In this document: positions 29,309 through 38,138 of the stretch, piece after piece
Position numbering within the stretch: the first letter of the stretch is position 1
How the letters are laid out: every line of letters begins with the position of its first letter
Notes under the pieces: model-generated
Told to the model about the DNA's origin: nothing
The model's database searches: none
What the model saw: the letters and a program-made list of their open reading frames with translations, nothing else
Made by a program: the position numbers and the translations under genes
Origin: Mesorhizobium hawassense
Lineage (GTDB): Bacteria > Pseudomonadota > Alphaproteobacteria > Rhizobiales > Rhizobiaceae
Assembly (NCBI RefSeq): GCF_003289945.1
Contig: NZ_QMBP01000004.1
Coordinates: forward strand, 124,001-188,000
Reading direction: 5' to 3'
Length of the DNA: 64,000 bases

Positions 29309-30370
29309 CTATTGTCGGTCTCCTCCCCCGGAATGCGGGCCGCTGCCTGGCGAGCCAACGGATTCCCGCTCCAAAACCTGGCAGGGCTCGAGCCGCGCCG
29401 TGGGCGGTCCCACGGCGCCCTCGACCCTGCGAAACAAAAGGTTCATCGCCTCGCTGGCGATCCGGCGCACCGGCTGCACTACGGCGGCGATCGCCGGCCA
29501 TGTAACCTGCATCCATTCGGCGTCGTCGAAGCCGACCAGCGAGATGTCGTCCGGGCAGTGCCAGCCGCGCCGGCGGAACTCCGACAGCGCGACGAGCGTG
29601 CCTTTCAAGAGCAGCGAGTAAACGGCGGTCGGCCGTTCGCCTTGCCCAAAATAGTCGCGCAGCGAGGACCTGAGCGGCTCGACGCTGACTTCCGACGTGA
29701 TGACGTCGATGCGCACCGACGGGTTGAGCGCCAGCGCCTGGGAGCGAAAGCCCTCCAGGCGCGCGCGCACCGTCGCCGCTTGCTCGGCAAGGCCGATGAC
29801 CAGGATATGGCTGTGGCCCTTGCCGACCAGCATCCGCGCCACCTCGGCGCTGGCGGCCGCGCTGTCGGCCGAGACCGTGTCGAAGGCGTCGTCGGACAGG
29901 ACGCGGTCGATCAGCACGCCGGTCATGCCGTTGGCTTTCATGAAGTCGGCCGCCGGGCCATGCTCGTTGCGCACCGGCGCCAGCACCACGCCGGCGACCC
30001 GCCAGTCATGCATGCGGGCAAGGATCTCTTTCTCGCGCGCTTCCGATTCACGGCTCGATGCTGCGACCAGCGTATAGCCACGCTGCTCGGCGAGGCCTTC
30101 CAGCTCGGTGACCATCTGGCCGAAGAACTCGCTTTCGAATTCCGGCATGATGGCGCCGATGATGCGGCGCTTGGCCCTGCGCATGTCGGAGGCCAATGGG
30201 TCGACTCGATAGCCCAGACGCTCGACGGCATCGAGGACGCGCTGCGCATTTTCGGGCTTCACCGTGGTGACGCCGGCCAGCACCTTGGAGACGGTAGCCG
30301 CAGACACGCCGGCATGGCTTGCCACGTCGTGGATCGACGAACGCCGCTGCTGGCCTTTATGCTGCGCCAT
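29309..30370 (-). CDS. LacI-family transcriptional regulator
   Basis: A 353-residue regulator with GGGAGG upstream of the ATG. The helix-turn-helix is at about 12-60 (SSIHDVASHAGVSAATVSKV, then LAGVTTVKPENAQRVLDAVE). The sensor domain is ribose-binding-protein-like (RRIIGAIMPEFESEFFGQMV). It lies 77 bases upstream of the binding-protein gene in the same direction and is divergent from the hydroxyacid dehydrogenase at 30515. Probably controls both sides through TAAATCGATTT-type sites. Confidence 0.88.
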   Translation of the reverse strand: MAQHKGQQRRSSIHDVASHAGVSAATVSKVLAGVTTVKPENAQRVLDAVERLGYRVDPLASDMRRAKRRIIGAIMPEFESEFFGQMVTELEGLAEQRGYTLVAASSRESEAREKEILARMHDWRVAGVVLAPVRNEHGPAADFMKANGMTGVLIDRVLSDDAFDTVSADSAAASAEVARMLVGKGHSHILVIGLAEQAATVRARLEGFRSQALALNPSVRIDVITSEVSVEPLRSSLRDYFGQGERPTAVYSLLLKGTLVALSEFRRRGWHCPDDISLVGFDDAEWMQVTWPAIAAVVQPVRRIASEAMNLLFRRVEGAVGPPTARLEPCQVLERESVGSPGSGPHSGGGDRQ

Positions 30371-30422
30371 TAATATCCTCCCGGAAGCAGGTGGCTGCCC
30401 GCCTTTTCGTCATTGTAACCGA

Positions 30423-30455
30423 TAAATCGATTTTTCACTGTTGTAAATCGTTTCA
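30423..30455. promoter_or_regulatory. Candidate LacI operators in the divergent promoter
   Basis: TAAATCGATTTT at 30423-30434 differs by one base from the palindrome at 29198, and TAAATCGTTTCA starts about 20 bases later. They lie between the LacI gene and the dehydrogenase gene, so they could control both. Binding is inferred. Confidence 0.55.
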
Positions 30456-30514
30456 TCGGGAGTAAAACTCAAAGAAGTGATTGACGCGATCCAATCGCGC
30501 CGGGAGGAACCGCC

Positions 30515-31546
30515 ATGTCCGACAAAGCCTTGCCGCTGGTCATCAGCGCGCCCGAACCGCGCACGCTCGATCTGATCTTCACGCCGCCGCAGCTGGCGCT
30601 GTTTCGCAAAAAATATTGTATCGTCGAGACAACGCCTGAGGGCGTGGCGGAGTTGCCGCCGAATGTGCTGGCTGAAGCGCGCTACATCGTCGGCCAGCCG
30701 CCGATAGCACCGGAAACGCTGGAGAAGCTGCAGGCGCTGCGCTGCGTCTTCAATGTCGAGACCAACCTCCTCAACAACATGCCTTATGAGACGCTGTTCG
30801 CGCGCGGCATCCATGTCGTCACCACTGGCTTGGTCTTTGCCGAACCGGTGGCCGAGCTCGGCCTCGCCATGGCGCTCAACCTAGCCAGAAACATCGTCGA
30901 CGCCGACCTCGCCTTCCGCCAGGGCAAGGAATTGTGGGGCGGCGACGGCAACCAGACGGCGCGGCTGCTCTCCGGCGCCGATGTCGGCATCGTCGGCTTC
31001 GGCGATCTCGGCCGCGCGCTCAACCGCCTGCTGACGGGCTTCCGCACCCGCACCAAGGTCTACGACCCGTGGCTGCCGCCGTCGATCCTGATCGACAACG
31101 GCGTCGAGCCGGCCTCGCTGGACGTGGTGCTGTCGCAAAGCGATTTCGTCTTCGTCGTCGCCTCCGTCACCAGCGAGAACCAGGGTTTTCTTGGCGCAGA
31201 CTCTTTTGCCAAAATGCGCAAGGGCTCGGCCTTCATCCTGCTCAGCCGCGCCGGCGTCGTCGATTTCGCGGCACTGATGGCGGCCGTGAAGAGTGGCCAC
31301 ATCGTCGCCGCCAGCGACGTCTTCCCCGAAGAGCCGCTGGCGCGGGACCATCCCGTCCGCGCCCTCCCCGGCTTCCTGCGTTCCGCGCACCGCGCCGGCG
31401 CGCTCGACATCGCCTTCAAGCGCATGGGCGACATGGTGCTGGAGGACATGGATCTCGTCGACCGCGGCCTGCCGCCGCTGCGCTCCAAGCGCGCCGAACG
31501 CGAGACGGTATCGCGCATGCGCTCGAAGCCGGTCGACCGGAACTGA
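30515..31546 (+). CDS. D-isomer-specific 2-hydroxyacid dehydrogenase
   Basis: A 343-residue NAD-dependent dehydrogenase. The nucleotide motif GFGDLG is at 161-166; the catalytic Arg is in LSRAGVVDF, the Glu in PEEPLARD and the His in SAHRAG, so the R-E-H triad is complete. GGGAGG precedes the ATG. Divergent from the LacI gene and sharing its operator-like region, it probably reduces or oxidises a hydroxyacid or keto-acid intermediate of the same sugar pathway. Confidence 0.85.
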   Translation: MSDKALPLVISAPEPRTLDLIFTPPQLALFRKKYCIVETTPEGVAELPPNVLAEARYIVGQPPIAPETLEKLQALRCVFNVETNLLNNMPYETLFARGIHVVTTGLVFAEPVAELGLAMALNLARNIVDADLAFRQGKELWGGDGNQTARLLSGADVGIVGFGDLGRALNRLLTGFRTRTKVYDPWLPPSILIDNGVEPASLDVVLSQSDFVFVVASVTSENQGFLGADSFAKMRKGSAFILLSRAGVVDFAALMAAVKSGHIVAASDVFPEEPLARDHPVRALPGFLRSAHRAGALDIAFKRMGDMVLEDMDLVDRGLPPLRSKRAERETVSRMRSKPVDRN

Positions 31547-31555
31547 AGGTGCTCG

Positions 31556-32266
31556 CTACTCGTCGTAAGGGTCGACAAGCTTGCCCGTGGCGACGTCGCG
31601 GCGTTCGCGGCGGATGATGGTCGCCCGCAACTCCCAGTCCGGCATGTGGCGGTCGAAATCCAGCGAGTCGGCAAGTGACATCTTATCGGCAAGCGCAACG
31701 TGGCCGAAGCGATCGTCGCGGACGATCTTGCCCTTGGCCGCTTCTGACAGGTCGAACACCTGGACCTTCCAGGTGTAGTCATCGCCCCAGATGCAGCCGG
31801 CAACGAAGCCTGTGGTCAGCGATAACCAAGGGCCGATCGCCCAGCCATAACTGTGATCGTCGTCTTCGGGGACCGTGAACTTGTCGGCCCGGGCCTCAAA
31901 CGACCATTGTTCTTTCTGTTCTCCGGTTGCTCGCAGCCTGTACCTGATCTTCCTGTAGCGCGGCACATAGAGTTCGACCGGGCAGAAGCCGCCGGGAGCC
32001 GGCTCTTCACCGCCCAAATCCTTGCAGTCGGGCAGACTCATGACGCGGGTCGCGGTGTAGTCGCTGGAATAGAGCGCATACCACGCGCCATCGAGCTCGA
32101 ACGGCTCAAAAGTTTCTATGCCGAAAGACGGGTAGTTGCGCGTATAAGCGCCGATCCAAATGTCACCGTCGAAGATGTTGACTGTCTTCGCTTTCCAAGC
32201 GCCCGCCCGAGGCGGCCCGTCAACCACCTCCGCCCGAAACCGCCGCGCATTCAGACCCGCTTTCAT
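31556..32266 (-). CDS. Conserved-looking protein of unknown function
   Basis: A 236-residue soluble protein without signal peptide or membrane segment. It is rich in aromatic residues and acidic pairs: GDIWIGAYTRNYPSFGIETF, ELDGAWYALYSSDYTATRVM and CIWGDDYTWKVQVFDLSEA. Codon use is like its neighbours, and the frame is clean over 711 bases, so it is very likely a real gene. I do not recognise the family. It is convergent with the dehydrogenase (10 bases) and is probably transcribed on its own. Confidence 0.7.
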   Translation of the reverse strand: MKAGLNARRFRAEVVDGPPRAGAWKAKTVNIFDGDIWIGAYTRNYPSFGIETFEPFELDGAWYALYSSDYTATRVMSLPDCKDLGGEEPAPGGFCPVELYVPRYRKIRYRLRATGEQKEQWSFEARADKFTVPEDDDHSYGWAIGPWLSLTTGFVAGCIWGDDYTWKVQVFDLSEAAKGKIVRDDRFGHVALADKMSLADSLDFDRHMPDWELRATIIRRERRDVATGKLVDPYDE

Positions 32267-32320
32267 GTCGCGCTCTATACAGGCAAAAATGGCTCGTCTT
32301 CCAGAGCCTGCCGGTTAGGA

Positions 32321-32998
32321 CTACAGCGAACCCAACCGCAGTGCATCACGCGCAATTTTCCAAGCCGTCTCGACATGCCGCCTCGCCGCCGCCTCGGCCG
32401 CTTCGGGCTTGCGCGAGCGGATGGCGTCCATGATCGCGTGCATCTCCGCGATCGCCGCGTCGCGGCGGTTCGGCGAGAGGATCGTCATTGAACGCAGCTG
32501 GTTGATACGGACGTTGAGGCCGGTGACGATCTCCCAGGCGATGCGCTTGTCGGCTGCCTCGAACAGCACCTCGTAGAACCTCGCCGTCGCCCGCATCACC
32601 TCGGCCGGCACGCCCGACGCCCACGCTTCGAGCAACTTTGCCAGCGCCCCATCGAGCAGGCCGATCTGATTGTCGGTGGCCGAGGTCGCGCAGGCCTTCG
32701 CCGCGATACCTTCCAGCAGCGCGCGCAACTCGTAGATCTCGTCGGTCCGGCCGAGATCGGGCTTGGCCACTGCCGGTCCGTGCCCGGGTATCATCTGCAC
32801 CAGGCCTTCGGCCTCGAGCTGCCGCAGCACCTCCCGCACCACCGAACGACTGACCCCGAGCTGGTCGCAGAGCGGCCGCTCGACCAGCCGCTCGCCGGGC
32901 TGGAAATGGAAATCCATGATCGCCTCGCGCATGCGCTCCAGCGCCAGCGTCCTCAACGTCTTGGCGGAGCGGTCGATGCGAAGCGTGTCGTCAGTCAT
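32321..32998 (-). CDS. GntR/FadR-family regulator with FCD domain
   Basis: A 225-residue regulator. The winged helix-turn-helix is at about 15-75 (ALERMREAIMDFHFQPGERL, then RPLCDQLGVSRSVVREVLRQ) and the FCD effector domain at about 85-215 (YELRALLEGIAAKACA, then AEMHAIMDAIRSRKPEAAEA). Start 32998 is preceded by CAGGAAAA. It is divergent from the 33140-41948 catabolic operon. A perfect ATGGTATACCAT palindrome overlapping that promoter is its likely operator. Confidence 0.88.
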   Translation of the reverse strand: MTDDTLRIDRSAKTLRTLALERMREAIMDFHFQPGERLVERPLCDQLGVSRSVVREVLRQLEAEGLVQMIPGHGPAVAKPDLGRTDEIYELRALLEGIAAKACATSATDNQIGLLDGALAKLLEAWASGVPAEVMRATARFYEVLFEAADKRIAWEIVTGLNVRINQLRSMTILSPNRRDAAIAEMHAIMDAIRSRKPEAAEAAARRHVETAWKIARDALRLGSL

Positions 32999-33045
32999 TT
33001 TTCCTGAATCCCCAGCCTCGTCACAAAAACAGATTCCATGACCGG

Positions 33046-33084
33046 TTGACAAGGCACGCGGCCCTCCATAGCATGGTATACCAT
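33046..33084 (+). promoter_or_regulatory. Promoter with overlapping GntR operator for the 33140-41948 operon
   Basis: TTGACA at 33046-33051 is followed, after 17 bases, by TAGCAT at 33069-33074. ATGGTATACCAT, a perfect 12-base palindrome, covers 33073-33084. TGGTATACCA-type sites are usual for FadR-class GntR repressors. Binding there would block the promoter. Confidence 0.65.
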
Positions 33085-33139
33085 AAGACGATACAGAAAT
33101 GACGCAGCCGCTAGGGCGGCTCCTTTGCCGAGGAATTCC

Positions 33140-33727
33140 ATGCAGCCGGCTATTCGCAAGATCGTGACCTATACCGAGAAGACGCTGATCGAAGGCGGCA
33201 AGGCGGCCCCGCGGCCATTGCGCCTGATCGGCGTCGCCGCGGTGCTCACCAACCCGTGGGCCGGCCGCGGTTTCACCGAGGACCTCTCTCCCGAGATCCG
33301 CGCCATCGCACCGGTGCTCGGCGAGACGCTGACCAACGAGATCATCGGCATAGCAGGCTCGGGCGAAGCGATCGAAGGCTACGGCAAAGCCGCCATCTGC
33401 GGCACGTCGGGCGAGGTCGAGCATGCCTCGGCGCTGATCCACACGCTGCATTTCGGCAACCACTATCGCCGCGCCGTCGGCGCCAAGACCTATCTTGCTT
33501 TCACCAATCTGCGCGGCGGTCCCAATACGCCGATCATGATCCCGCTGATGGACAAGAACGACGAAGGCCGCCGCTCGCATTATCTGACCGTGCATTTCCA
33601 GATCGGCGACGCGCCCGCCCCCGACGAGCTGGTGGTGGCGCTCGGCGCGTCCATCGGCGGCCGCCCGCATCACCGCATCGGCGACCGCTATCAGGACCTG
33701 AAGGAGCTCGGAGATCTGCATGGCTGA
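33140..33727 (+). CDS. DUF1185-type 'amino acid synthesis' family protein
   Basis: A 195-residue cytoplasmic protein of uncharacterised role. It resembles the DUF1185 family: GVAAVLTNPWAGRGFTEDLS, GEAIEGYGKAAICGTSGEVE and the C-terminal HHRIGDRYQDLKELGDLHG. The ATG at 33140 has GAGG six bases upstream and is preferred to 33125. It overlaps the fusion gene by eight bases, so it is coupled to flavin-dependent oxygenase functions. The family label says nothing firm about function; by context it may act on an intermediate of this pathway. Confidence 0.75.
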   Translation: MQPAIRKIVTYTEKTLIEGGKAAPRPLRLIGVAAVLTNPWAGRGFTEDLSPEIRAIAPVLGETLTNEIIGIAGSGEAIEGYGKAAICGTSGEVEHASALIHTLHFGNHYRRAVGAKTYLAFTNLRGGPNTPIMIPLMDKNDEGRRSHYLTVHFQIGDAPAPDELVVALGASIGGRPHHRIGDRYQDLKELGDLHG

Positions 33728-35543
33728 CGCCGCGACGATCCGCAGCGAAGCTCCCGACGGCACCGGCTTCATCCGCGCCGGTTCGGGCGCACCGGTCCTG
33801 TTCATCCACGGCGTCGGCATGGATGCCGCGATCTGGCAGCCGCAGATCGACTTGATGCGGGATCGCTTCGACGTGATCGCCATCGACATGCTCGGCCATG
33901 GCGCCTCACAGCTGCCGCCGCAGAATGCCGGCCTCTCCGACTACGCCGATCAGGCGATCCGCCTGCTCGATCACCTCGGCCTCGACCGCGTCGCCGTCGT
34001 CGGCCACTCGATGGGCGCGCTGGTCGCGCAGGAGCTCGCGCTCCGGGCCCCGTCGCGTATCGGCTCGCTGGTATGCCTTAACGCCGTCTTCCGTCGCCCG
34101 CCCGAACTCGCGCAAGCGGTGCGCGAACGGGCGGCGGCGCTCGACGGCCCTGGCGATCCGTCGGCGATCGCCGCCACGATCGCCCGCTGGTTCGGCAATC
34201 CGATCCCGCCTGCGTTGACCGATGCAGCGGCAAAGGCCCTCGCGGCGCTCGAAAGTGTCGACGCCGAGGGCTATGCCCGCACCTACCGCCTGTTTGCCAG
34301 CGCCGATACCGCGCACGCCGATCGCCTGGCCGATCTCGCGGTGCCGGCGCTGTTCATGACCGGGTCGGAAGATCGCAACTCCACGCCCGCCATGTCGGCC
34401 GCGATGGCGCGGCTCGCACCGGTCGGACAATGCCTGGTGCTGAGCGGCGAAAAGCACATGATGCCAATCGCTTCGCCGCAAAAAGTGACTCAGCGCATCA
34501 CGGGTTTTCTCGACGAGGTTGCAGATGTTCCCGCAAGCGCCGAGGCGGGTCCGGCGTTCGACGCCCCCGCATTCGACGCCATGGAGTTCCGCCGCGCGCT
34601 CGGTTCCTTCCTGACCGGCGTCACCATCGTCACCACGATCGACGAAGCCGGCGATGCGCGCGGCTTCACCGCCAACTCCTTCACCTCGGTCTCGCTCGAT
34701 CCGCCGCTGGTGCTGGTCTGCATCGCCAAGAAGGCGCTCGGGCATCAGGCCTTCTCGACCTCTCGGGGCTTTGCCATCAACATCCTGGCGGAAGCCCAGA
34801 AGGCCGCATCCGGCATCTTCGCCTCGAAGGCCTCTGACAAGTTCGCCTCGGTGGCCTGGCAGCCGGGACAGACCGGCAATCCGCTGATCGAAGGATCGGT
34901 CGCGGTGTTCGATTGCGGCATGGAGCAGCTGGTCGATGCCGGCGATCATTCGATCCTCATCGGCCGCGTCCATGATTTCACCCACAATGGCGCGCAGCCG
35001 CTCGGCTACTGCCGGGGCGCCTATGTCACGCCGGGTCTCAGCCAGGAAGCGCTTGCGGCGGCCGCTCCGTCCGGAACCCAGGTCGGCGCCATCCTGGAGA
35101 ACGACGGCCGCGTGCTCTTCTTCGAAACCGCCGAGGGAGCCCACCAATTGCCCGCCGGTCGCGGCCTCGGCGCCGCGAACGATGCTCGCAGCCTCAGGGG
35201 GAAACTCGCCGCCAAGGCGATCGATGCCGAGCTCGGCTTCCTCTACGCCGTTTGGGACGACGCGACGGACGCCTCGCGCACCCATCTCTACTATCGTGGA
35301 ACGGTGGACTCTCCCGTTTCCGGTGACGGCCAGGTCCGCTTTGTCGAGATCGAACGGATCGCCGAATTGACGATCGCCGACCCGGCTGTCCGCTCGATGC
35401 TTGCGCGTTATGCGCGCGAGCGCGCCGAGGACACGTTCGGCGTCTATGTCGGCAACGAGGTCGAAGGCGAGGTCCGGCCGCTCGCCAAGCCCGCGTCGTC
35501 GGCGCCAATCCATACCGGCCCAATCCATTCCGGCCAGCGGTGA
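33720..35543 (+). CDS. Alpha/beta-hydrolase fused to flavin reductase, with extra C-terminal domain
   Basis: A 607-residue fusion. Residues 1-268 are an alpha/beta-hydrolase with nucleophile Ser97 (VVGHSMGA), likely acid Asp218 and base His246. After a short Ala/Pro linker, 289-445 are a flavin reductase (RRALGSFLTGVTIVTTIDEA, RGFTANSFTSVSLDPPLVLV) that would supply FMNH2. Residues about 455-590 form a third part (GAILENDGRVLFFETAEGAH) that looks Nudix-fold-like but lacks a Nudix box. The frame is uninterrupted, so the fusion is real in this sequence. The next gene encodes a monooxygenase that needs such a reductase. Confidence 0.85.
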   Translation: MADAATIRSEAPDGTGFIRAGSGAPVLFIHGVGMDAAIWQPQIDLMRDRFDVIAIDMLGHGASQLPPQNAGLSDYADQAIRLLDHLGLDRVAVVGHSMGALVAQELALRAPSRIGSLVCLNAVFRRPPELAQAVRERAAALDGPGDPSAIAATIARWFGNPIPPALTDAAAKALAALESVDAEGYARTYRLFASADTAHADRLADLAVPALFMTGSEDRNSTPAMSAAMARLAPVGQCLVLSGEKHMMPIASPQKVTQRITGFLDEVADVPASAEAGPAFDAPAFDAMEFRRALGSFLTGVTIVTTIDEAGDARGFTANSFTSVSLDPPLVLVCIAKKALGHQAFSTSRGFAINILAEAQKAASGIFASKASDKFASVAWQPGQTGNPLIEGSVAVFDCGMEQLVDAGDHSILIGRVHDFTHNGAQPLGYCRGAYVTPGLSQEALAAAAPSGTQVGAILENDGRVLFFETAEGAHQLPAGRGLGAANDARSLRGKLAAKAIDAELGFLYAVWDDATDASRTHLYYRGTVDSPVSGDGQVRFVEIERIAELTIADPAVRSMLARYARERAEDTFGVYVGNEVEGEVRPLAKPASSAPIHTGPIHSGQR

Positions 35544-35548
35544 GACCG

Positions 35549-36601
35549 ATGAAATTTTCCCTTTTCGTCCATATGGAGCGCACGGACCTCGCCAAGCCGC
35601 ATTCCGAATTGCTGGCGGAACTGGAAGAGCTTGTCCTGCTGGCGGAAGCAGCGGGTTTCGAGACGGCCTGGATCGGCGAGCATCACGGGATGGAGTTCAC
35701 CATCTCGCCGAACCCGTTCATCAACATCGCCTATCTCGCCGCGAAGACGAAAACCATCCGTCTCGGCACCGGCACCATCATCGCGCCGTTCTGGCACCCG
35801 ATCAAACTCGCCGGCGAAGCGGCGATGACCGATGTCATCACCGGCGGCAGGCTGGATCTGGGCATCGCGCGCGGCGCTTACAGCTACGAGTATCAGCGCG
35901 TCTTCCCGGGGCTCGATGCCTGGGGCGCCGGCCAGCGCATGCGCGAGATCATCCCGGCGATCCGTGGCCTCTGGGACGGCGACTACGAGCACTCCGGAGA
36001 ATTCTGGCAATTCCCGCCGACCACCTCCTCCCCCAAGCCATTGCAAAAGCCCAACGTGCCGATCTGGGTGGCAGCCCGCGATCCGAACTCGCACGACTTC
36101 GCCGTCGCCAACAAATGCCAGGTCCAGGTGACGCCGCTTGCCTCTGGCGATGGCGAGGTGGCGAGCCTGATGGAGCGCTTCAACGCGGCCTGCCAGGCCC
36201 ATCCGGACATAGCGCGGCCGGAAATCATGCTGTTGATGCACACTTTCGTCGCCGAGGACGCCGCCGACGCTGACCGCCTGACCAAGGACCTGTCGCAGTT
36301 CTACTGCCAGTTCGGCGCCTGGTTCCAGAACAAGAAACCCGTTCATCAGGGCGTCCTGGAGCCGCTGACCGAGGAAGAGATCGCGGCCATGCCGCAATAC
36401 GCGCCCGACAGGATTCGGCAGAACCTCGTCATCGGCGAGGCCGACGAAGTGATCGGAAGGCTGAAGACCTACGAGGCGCAGGGCTACGACCAGTACTCGA
36501 TCTGGATCGACAGCGGCCTCTCGCACGAGCGCAAGAAGAAGTCGCTGCAGCTGTTCATCGACAAGGTGATGCCGGCCTTCCAGGAGGCGGGGTCGCGATG
36601 A
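35549..36601 (+). CDS. Luciferase-like FMN-dependent monooxygenase
   Basis: A 350-residue flavin monooxygenase of the bacterial luciferase superfamily. Landmarks: AGFETAWIGEHHGMEFTISP, TIRLGTGTIIAPFWHPIKLA and GGRLDLGIARGAYSYEYQRV. Such enzymes use FMNH2 from a partner reductase, here probably the fusion protein just upstream. The ATG at 35549 is five bases after the previous stop; the stop overlaps the aldehyde dehydrogenase start by ATGA. The substrate is unknown. It is not a clear RutA, NtaA or SsuD by its motifs. Confidence 0.85.
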   Translation: MKFSLFVHMERTDLAKPHSELLAELEELVLLAEAAGFETAWIGEHHGMEFTISPNPFINIAYLAAKTKTIRLGTGTIIAPFWHPIKLAGEAAMTDVITGGRLDLGIARGAYSYEYQRVFPGLDAWGAGQRMREIIPAIRGLWDGDYEHSGEFWQFPPTTSSPKPLQKPNVPIWVAARDPNSHDFAVANKCQVQVTPLASGDGEVASLMERFNAACQAHPDIARPEIMLLMHTFVAEDAADADRLTKDLSQFYCQFGAWFQNKKPVHQGVLEPLTEEEIAAMPQYAPDRIRQNLVIGEADEVIGRLKTYEAQGYDQYSIWIDSGLSHERKKKSLQLFIDKVMPAFQEAGSR

Positions 36602-38073
36602 GCAGCACCGCCTTCAGGAACTACATAGACGGCCAGTTCTCTGAGCCCGCCTCCACCTTCGACAGCATCGACCCGTCGACGGGCTTGCCCTGGGCGACAA
36701 TGCCGGCCGCGTCCATTGCCGATGTCGACCGCGCCGTGGAAGCCGCGCACCGGGCGCTGCGCTCCGGCCCCTGGGCGGCGATGACCGCGACCGCGCGTGG
36801 AAAACTGCTGGTCAAGCTTGGCGATCTCGTCGCCGCCAATGCCGGCCGGCTGGCCGAGCTGGAGATGCGCGACACCGGCAAGATCATCCGCGAGACGCGC
36901 GCCCAGATCGCCTATGTCGGAGACTACTACCGCTACTACGGCGGTCTCGCCGACAAGCACGAAGGCGCCTTCATCCCAATCGACAAACCCGACATGGAAG
37001 TGACGGTGCGGCCCGAGCCGATCGGCGTCGTCGCGGCCGTCGTGCCGTGGAACTCGCAGCTCTTCCTGTCGGCGGTGAAGCTCGGTCCGGCGCTGGCCGC
37101 CGGCTGCACCGTCGTGCTCAAGGCCTCCGAGGACGGACCGGCGCCGCTGCTCGCTTTCGCCGAGTTGGTTAGCGAAGCCGGCTTTCCAGCCGGCGCTGTC
37201 AACATCATCACCGGCTTCGGTCATGATTGCGGGCATCGCCTGACCAGCCATCCGCTGGTCGCCCGCGTCGCTTTCACCGGCGGTCCCTCGACCGCCCGGC
37301 GGATCGTCGCCAACACGGCCGAGAACCTCGCCTACACGACGCTGGAACTCGGCGGCAAAAGCCCGGTCGTCGTCTTCGCCGACGCCGATCTCGACAGCGC
37401 CGCCAATGCCGTCGTCGCCGGCATCTTCGCTGCCACAGGCCAGAGCTGCGTCGCCGGCTCGCGGCTTTTGGTCGAGCGTTCGATCAAGGACGATTTCCTG
37501 GCCCGGCTGAAACGCAAGGCTGAAGCCATCGTCATCGGCGACCCGCAGGATCCCGCAACCGAGATGGGTCCGTTGGCGACCTCGCGCCAGCGCGAAAGAA
37601 TCGAGGCGATCGTCGCCGAAAGCGTGGCGGCAGGCGGCCGACTGGTCACCGGCGGCGCGCGACCGGTGGGCAAAGCTGACGGCTACTACTACGCGCCGAC
37701 GATCATCGAGGCGCAGGACCAGGCTCTTGCCTGCGTGCGCGAGGAACTGTTCGGACCGGTGCTCAGCGCTATCGCCTTCGACAGCGAGGCTGAAGCGCTG
37801 GCTTTAGCCAACGACACGCCGTTCGGCCTCGCTTCCGGTGTCTTCACCTCAAATCTCGCCAAGGCGCATCGCATGGCGCGCGGCGTCCATGCCGGTGTCG
37901 TCTGGGTCAACACCTATCGCGCCGTCTCGCCACTGGTTCCCTTCGGCGGCTACGGCCTTTCCGGCCTCGGCCGCGAAGGCGGCCTCGATGCCATCCGCGA
38001 CTACACGCGCTCGAAATCGGTGTGGATCCGCACCTCGGACGACCCGATCCCCGATCCCTTCGTCATGCGCTGA
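36598..38073 (+). CDS. Aldehyde dehydrogenase
   Basis: A 491-residue NAD(P)-dependent aldehyde dehydrogenase. General base Glu is in TLELGGKSPVV, nucleophile Cys in ATGQSCVAGSRLL, and the Asn in VVPWNSQ. The overlap with the monooxygenase gene implies that it oxidises an aldehyde produced by ring or C-N cleavage. The subfamily is close to betaine-aldehyde/5-carboxymethyl-2-hydroxymuconate-semialdehyde types, so the exact substrate cannot be given. Confidence 0.87.
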   Translation: MSSTAFRNYIDGQFSEPASTFDSIDPSTGLPWATMPAASIADVDRAVEAAHRALRSGPWAAMTATARGKLLVKLGDLVAANAGRLAELEMRDTGKIIRETRAQIAYVGDYYRYYGGLADKHEGAFIPIDKPDMEVTVRPEPIGVVAAVVPWNSQLFLSAVKLGPALAAGCTVVLKASEDGPAPLLAFAELVSEAGFPAGAVNIITGFGHDCGHRLTSHPLVARVAFTGGPSTARRIVANTAENLAYTTLELGGKSPVVVFADADLDSAANAVVAGIFAATGQSCVAGSRLLVERSIKDDFLARLKRKAEAIVIGDPQDPATEMGPLATSRQRERIEAIVAESVAAGGRLVTGGARPVGKADGYYYAPTIIEAQDQALACVREELFGPVLSAIAFDSEAEALALANDTPFGLASGVFTSNLAKAHRMARGVHAGVVWVNTYRAVSPLVPFGGYGLSGLGREGGLDAIRDYTRSKSVWIRTSDDPIPDPFVMR

Positions 38074-38138
38074 AACGGCGTGGCGAAGGTTGGACTGACA
38101 AGAACAAGAAACGGAACAACCAATCAGAGGAGAATGAC

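Noticed and set aside
27300..29621. A 773-codon plus-strand open frame across the sugar transporter genes
   Set aside because: Arg- and Asp-rich, with no motif; the minus strand has clear RbsC- and RbsB-type proteins.
35549..36601. Naming the luciferase-like protein RutA
   Set aside because: It lacks RutA-specific stretches, and no RutB- or RutC-type genes are adjacent, so a uracil pathway is not supported.
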